DNA from: Zelopaecilomyces penicillatus
Lineage: Eukaryota > Ascomycota > Sordariomycetes > Hypocreales > Pseudodiploosporaceae
NCBI GenBank assembly: GCA_005765155.1
Contig: VCCP01000001.1
Location: 2,356,001-2,420,000 of the forward strand
DNA length: 64,000 bases
Reading direction: 5' to 3'
In this document: in pieces, positions 58,958-64,000 of the stretch
How the letters are laid out: every line of letters begins with the position of its first letter
Position numbering within the stretch: position 1 is the first letter of the stretch
Notes under the pieces: model-generated
What the model saw: only the letters and a program-made list of their open reading frames with translations
What the model was told of the DNA's origin: nothing
Database searches by the model: none
Made by a program: the position numbers and the translations under genes

Positions 58958-61566
58958 TTATAGAGAAGTCATCTCCTACAAATCAATGCCATTTTGACAC
59001 TTGATTTTTTTTCTGAAATGAATTTGCAAATTCTTTTAATTATCCCATAGTTTTTGAATGCATAATCTGGTTTGTATTTAGCCTGATCCTACTCAGGGTG
59101 TTACATGATCTGTACATGTAGTTAAACCAACACGTCGACAAATCCATGAGCTGTCACATCACGTGCTCACGTGTCGCACACTGATGGACCGTGCATCAAC
59201 ACCAGACTTACCTCGCGTTTCCCTTCTGCTGCCAACCTTTCGTTTCCACTTTCACCAACCACCAGCCCGAAACGTCACCAATCCCCAACTCGTTAGCGGA
59301 GATGGAACCTCATTCCTGATAACATGTCGATAATTTTGTACAAATCTCTTTCCGTGAGCCCTCATAATACAGTTCAAAACCAAATCTCCTTCCGCTGTTC
59401 CTCGAAGCAGCAACACACTATTGCATGACGCCTCCCCCACAGTTTCCCGACTCTCGTTTTCCGCAAGGAATGTCTATTGCAGACCCCCCTCCCAGACCTG
59501 TCGCCCGCAGTTTGCCGCCCTCGAGCCTGTATCAGGTTTCTTTTCTTCGTTGTGTGCCGCAATTGGATCTACTGTGCGCTGTCTGCTATTCCGTCTACCG
59601 GATAGCCTGGCCTAGCCGGGGGAACGAGTTTCGGAACTTAACCCTAAGCTGACATCTGGTTCTTCAAGTTTTGCGCTCTCAAGTCGTTTGAATCACTTTT
59701 TAAGTCTTGTGCGGCTATTACATGGAACGCCAAATTCCCGCTGAATAAGTGGGTTGGCAGAAATGGAACGCCAGCCGTTGACGGACTAGTGACTAAACAG
59801 TCCACTCATCTGTTGATGCTTGAAAAGGGGGATTCCATGAGTCGTTATGGTAAGAGCCTCTGGCCTGAGGACGCTCGTCGGACCTACCTGCTGGACTTGG
59901 TACTTTGGTCAAGAATAAGCCGTCCCAGAGATGCTGTCGCCATCCTGTCTTCTAGAGCTGGTTGTTTGCGTTCCACGCGGCTCCAGAAATAGGGTTTAGG
60001 CTCTGCCTACAATCGTTGTACAGGGGAGAGATGTTGAGCGCAGTCTGGCCACAAACAATCAGTCGAAGGCGTTTTGATCCATTCAAGGAAGTGCCTTGTC
60101 GGAGACATGCCCGTAACTTGCAGGGCTGTCGCAAGGACTCCTCGGAAACAAACGAAAATGCCAACTCGACTGATATATAGTCAAAATGCCAGTCTGTTAG
60201 GCTCTCGGTCCATCTCGAACCTGTTCAACGGTCATAGCGTTCTCTTATAGCAACACCGTCATCGTGATCTAGACCTTCTGTGCTTGGCTCCTGGGACCAC
60301 ACCATAGCACTCTCTACCGGTGTGTGATGCAACTTCATCTGGCTCGACCAGGCGCATTAACCTTCTGTCGTTGGCTCTGTCCACCGATATTGCAAGGACG
60401 CCAGTCTCCTGCTAGAGTTTCCTTTCGGAATCTAGCATTTACCTTAAATCGCATCACTTGGGCAATTTAAGATGATAACGTGGTTTTTACGGACGTATTT
60501 TGTCCACGTGTTGATGCCCTCCAGATCTCTGGAGAGGAAACAAAAACAAGTCTTTGTTGGCAATGCACATCAAACAGAAGGAGATTTTTGGACATGTATT
60601 TGAGGGTGTCGGTCTGAGAATTGATACAACGACTTCGGTGTGATTTCATCGACGAAGCCAGCCAGTTATTCGTGGGGTTGGATGGGAGTGATAGGCTCCT
60701 GACACTGGCTAACTCAAGCCTCCGCCTCATGAACTTTGCTCATCGGATTGGACGCAGTACTGGGACCCATCTCGAGTTGGAGTCAAAGTTTCGTACTTGT
60801 CTGGTATTGCGGTAGATATGATTAGTAGTTTATGAGGTGTGTTGTCAGCGATTTCGGGTACGGGTTGGCGAAGCAATACAAATGAGATTCAAAGGGCAGG
60901 CCCTGTGGTTGAGGCAGCTCTGGTTATCCTCCTACCAGAAATGGTTGGAGGATAACCCCCCGCTGGCGAGGGGATAAGTCTTTCCCGATCCTTACTGGAT
61001 GATATCTGCTAACATGCCCATAGATGCAAATCATTTCATCTATATAGCTGGCTTATCAACTGATCATACGGTAGGGACAACAAAACGGTAGGTAAAGTTC
61101 CGACATGTGTCGTGATCGCTTATCATATTTGCCAAGCCAAGTTAGAGTACAATATATTCAATAAAATGCTACCTCTTTCGTTTCATGACCTGTCTGATTG
61201 CAGTGCCCTAGAAAGCGTTAAGGCGCCTCGTGATACAAGCAACTTAAATAAAACTTGACTGGGTTCCTTGTGGCTAACATTTTTTAAAGTTTCAAGAAAA
61301 ACTCATGATTCGATTGTGGGCTCCGCCGCATATGCATACCTTGACGTTTACAAATTCAATTTGTGGATACATTGGGTTTGACAGCAAACCTTGATGGATC
61401 TAATGAAAACTACTTGTATTTCCCGTGCAGACATTTCATGTTTTCAGAACCAACTATCTTTTTCTTCTTTTTGAATACTTCATTTCAGACCATCCATAAC
61501 ATCCCTTGCGGTACTGGAATATCAACACTTACGACATATCACCCGGCTTTCTTTGTTTAGCCCATC
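58958..61566. other. Long intergenic region
   Basis: 2.6 kb. Two CACGTG cores lie close together at about 59160 and 59169. The segment 59640-60830 has many short frames in all phases but no recognisable domain; it may be an old, unrecognisable relic. A pair GGATAACC and GGGGATAAG around 60940-60978 could form a small hairpin. Nothing else supported. Confidence 0.3.
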
Positions 61567-63138
61567 ATGTTGCCTCAGATATTGCTGGCTGCCGCAATGA
61601 TGCCGGTTGCTTATGCCCATGGACGCTGGAACATCTCCAAGCCAGAAGTGCGACCTATTGCCGTGCCTAGCAAGGTCACCATAGCTTTTCGCGAATTTCT
61701 AGCTGGCAATGAGATGGGTATTGAAAACGGGGGGCTAGTTAATATCAGGGACACTTTGACAAGTGGTCTATTTCGTTATGCGCCAAGAGAGCAAGTGACC
61801 TTGCCGTAAGTACTAAACTGATTTGATAGATCCAAACACATCCCCCCTCCTCCCCCCCCCCAAACAAAGCATTCACTTTCCAGTTCTAACCCTTTCTTTC
61901 TTTTTCTCGTTTAGGGCATATGCAAATTGGACTGGTGGCGGCTGGAACATTCGTCTTGATGGGCAAGTGTTCAAGACACCAAATCTCACCGATAGTGAAG
62001 TCTACGACATCATGGAAAACTTGCCCATAGAATGGACTCCAGAGTTGTTGGGGAAGCAACGATGGCGTGGCATTAACATGACCAGATTGTTTCTCGCCAA
62101 GCCACGGTTCAACGACGTTGTACAAGTGCACATTACCAACAACTCCAGGGTTGAGCCCATGGAGAACGGCGGCGCGATTCCAGGGGTAGGTCTTCAAATT
62201 CCTCTCCCTTTGAAAATGAATAAGCTTGGGGAAAATTTGCTAACTGGTTTAATATATGTTAATAGAGAGGCAGCATCCATGATTTTATCGTGCCCCAAAT
62301 GACCGACATTCACGGTGCCTATAGTGTTTTTGGCCTCATGCCAGAAACATGGTCTGTTCGTACGGAGAATAATAGGCTTTTATGGCCCCGGACGATTGCC
62401 GGAGATGTGGCAAAGGAAGTACAGGTAGTGAACATGAAGGGGTCGCACTTCAAAAGACAACAGACTCAAGAAGTATCTGCCGGCGAGAACGCGGGCCCGA
62501 CTGTTCCAGTAGTGCTCGTGCCACTCGAAGGTTATACCATTGTATCGAGCATCGACGATATTATGCTGGACGCTGGATTCTACGAGCCGGTGTCGGCGAT
62601 TACCAAGATGTTTACGAAGCCATTCAAACCCTGGATGAATATGGTGGATGTCTTTAAATTGTGGGCGACGTCGAGGAACCATTTACACTTCCACTACATG
62701 ACTGAGAGCCCTCAAGCGCTGGCGCGGCCATATGTGGATTTTATCAAGCACTTTCCGGTTGGGTCGCTCGATGTGTATCCGCTGGACCTGTCGCAGCCGC
62801 CGCCAGATATTTATGCTTTGCATAGACAATACGCGCGCGGATTTCAACTCGAGAGGGTAGCTGAGTCTTTCTCCAAGCGAAGAATCATTCTGATAGGCGA
62901 CGGTTCAAGCAAAGTGACGGTGAAGTCCTTTGCTGATGTCTGGCACAAGCATCCTATTTCTGTGCAGTGCATATTTCTGCGCAACACCACGGCAACGGTG
63001 CCGGACAAAAATCTAACCGTGGACCTTTCTCCCTTTGTGGACGTTCCGCCAGACCGTTACTTTGTGTTTAATGTGCCCGATGACCTGATTGGCATGGAAT
63101 TCATCAATGGCGGTTGTCTCAATAGAACCTTCGCATAG
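61567..63138 (+). CDS. Secreted APP1-like phosphatidate phosphatase domain protein (DUF2183), catalytic motif altered
   Basis: Three exons (61567-61805, 61915-62185, 62266-63138) give 460 residues. Signal peptide: MLPQILLAAAMMPVAYAHG. Domain: TVPVVLVPLEGYTIVSSIDD (about 250-268), then PFKPWMNMVDVFKLWATSRN and HFHYMTESPQALARPYVDFI, then RIILIGDGSSKVTVKSFADV and CIFLRNTTA near the end, all typical of the DUF2183 fold of Saccharomyces App1, which dephosphorylates phosphatidic acid. In App1 the catalytic motif is SDIDDT; here it reads SSIDDI (Ser265, Asp267, Asp268, Ile269), so the first catalytic Asp and the Thr are changed. The second conserved part (GDG) is kept. This copy is probably not a classical phosphatase; binding or another role is possible. 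Secreted members exist in other filamentous fungi. Confidence 0.85.
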
Positions 63139-64000
63139 TCCGTCCTTCCAAGTCTAGCATAATGCTGCGTTTCTATGGTGTTGGTTAGGCATGGGGTTTC
63201 TCTTTTAGGATGAGACAGAACAGGGAGGGATTCTTGATGAGACGAGTTACATTCATCGTGAAAAGGTGCGGGAGGCTTAGGGTGGCTACGGAATTGGGTG
63301 CGGTCCATGTTGGCAAGCATATTTGTTTTGAAGACAGGATGGGAGGAATGAAAGGATGAGGGAGGTTTCGCTTGGGACTTGCTTCCCACGGAGTAGGATA
63401 ACTGTCCGCTTGGGTAGGAGTAGGACAGTTAGGTATAGCTTAGAGGCGGCATTAATATCGGGCTTTGTATAAACCATGTCGATTTTTTACTGCAACCTAC
63501 ATTGATATTGTAGGGGATTCCATGTTTCTTGCCTATTGTAAGAGTTGCGATTCAACATGGCTGGAAAAGAAGTTGTTGACTCAATGGGACTGGGCTGCTT
63601 ATGCAACAGTAGGGGTGCTGTGTAAGACTTGGGTACTTGACTCCATGATAATCCCCACCCTTCCTCTAAAGGGGCAGGTTGCGGTTGATGGAAAGCCGTT
63701 TTGTTTTCTAGTGTGGGATGATCCTTGTTGGAGGAAGAGCCGTGGATGGAGGCCTGAATGGAGCATCTCTGGAGTGGTTCTGAATGGTAACCCCCCCTCT
63801 CTTCCTCTAAGCCCCCCACGTGCGAACGGCATCTATTACACCTAGCAAGGGGAAGCTCAGGGAGGGACTCAGCACGACAAGCATCACTCTCACTTCGACT
63901 TGATGACAGTCTAGACTATGGAAAGACACTATACAGAGAGAACAGAATGCACGCAAGACAGGATGAAGGCTAACCCTAGCCCCCCCCCCTAGACCAGCAA
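63139..64000. other. 3' flank and intergenic sequence to the window edge
   Basis: About 860 bp with no supported gene; overlapping frames at 63465-63845 (+) and 63487-63819 (-) look random. A C9 run lies near 63980-63988. Any next gene begins beyond the window. Confidence 0.3.

Noticed and set aside
59640..60830. Possible decayed transposon
   Set aside because: Only short random frames; no terminal repeats or conserved motif found on either strand.
1..64000. CRISPR arrays, prokaryotic operons, rRNA genes, intact transposons
   Set aside because: Intron-rich fungal gene structure throughout; no spaced repeats of CRISPR type, no rRNA sequence and no transposase, integrase or reverse-transcriptase frame seen.

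Overview
The window is nuclear DNA of a filamentous ascomycete (Pezizomycotina, most likely a sordariomycete of the Hypocreales type). Genes carry several short GT-AG introns with CTRAY branch points, leaders are CT-rich, and gene content is typical of filamentous fungi: a split two-subunit ATP-citrate lyase, GH72 wall enzyme, Cdc10-type septin, FunK1 relic, and F-box protein with beta-rich C-terminal repeats. I cannot name the species. All assignments were made by reading translations; no search was run.

Layout. 0-9 kb is a compact housekeeping stretch: queuosine salvage protein (+), DNA polymerase delta small subunit (-), SKI8 WD40 protein (-), mitochondrial bL32m (-), septin CDC10 (+), guanylate kinase (-). 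9-19 kb is gene-poor: a GH72 glucanosyltransferase (+), a probable small cysteine-rich protein behind a long leader and TATA box (-), and an SRPK-like kinase (+). 20-27 kb holds the divergent ATP-citrate lyase pair (acl2 -, acl1 +), separated by a 2.9 kb promoter region with a cluster of repeated motifs. 28-35 kb: mitochondrial uL30m (+), the EAF3/MRG15 chromatin gene (-), which carries an unexpected extra coding segment inside its first intron, and MET6 methionine synthase (-).

35-45 kb is an accessory island: a frameshifted ORF relic, a broken FunK1 kinase gene flanked by short hairpin-forming repeats, and a long multi-exon F-box gene whose 5' junctions do not resolve cleanly. 45-50 kb has two inner-kinetochore genes, NKP2/Cnl2 (+) and CENP-Q/Fta7 (+), on either side of an ER thioredoxin-like membrane protein (-). 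50-64 kb contains a secreted Thr-rich mucin-like protein (-), an RTP1/TANGO6 factor (+) and a secreted APP1-like (DUF2183) protein (+) in which two positions of the phosphatase motif are changed. The rest of this part is long intergenic DNA.

Best leads: (1) the alternative or cassette exon in EAF3, which would swap the chromo-barrel for a basic proline-rich N-terminus at the same splice phase; (2) the four-copy CCAGCGRTT cluster plus an 18-bp palindrome between acl2 and acl1; (3) the secreted APP1-like protein with an altered DxDxT motif; (4) SKI8 apparently lacking an AUG in its natural first exon; (5) the small CCxxCC protein gene at 13.4-14.4 kb.
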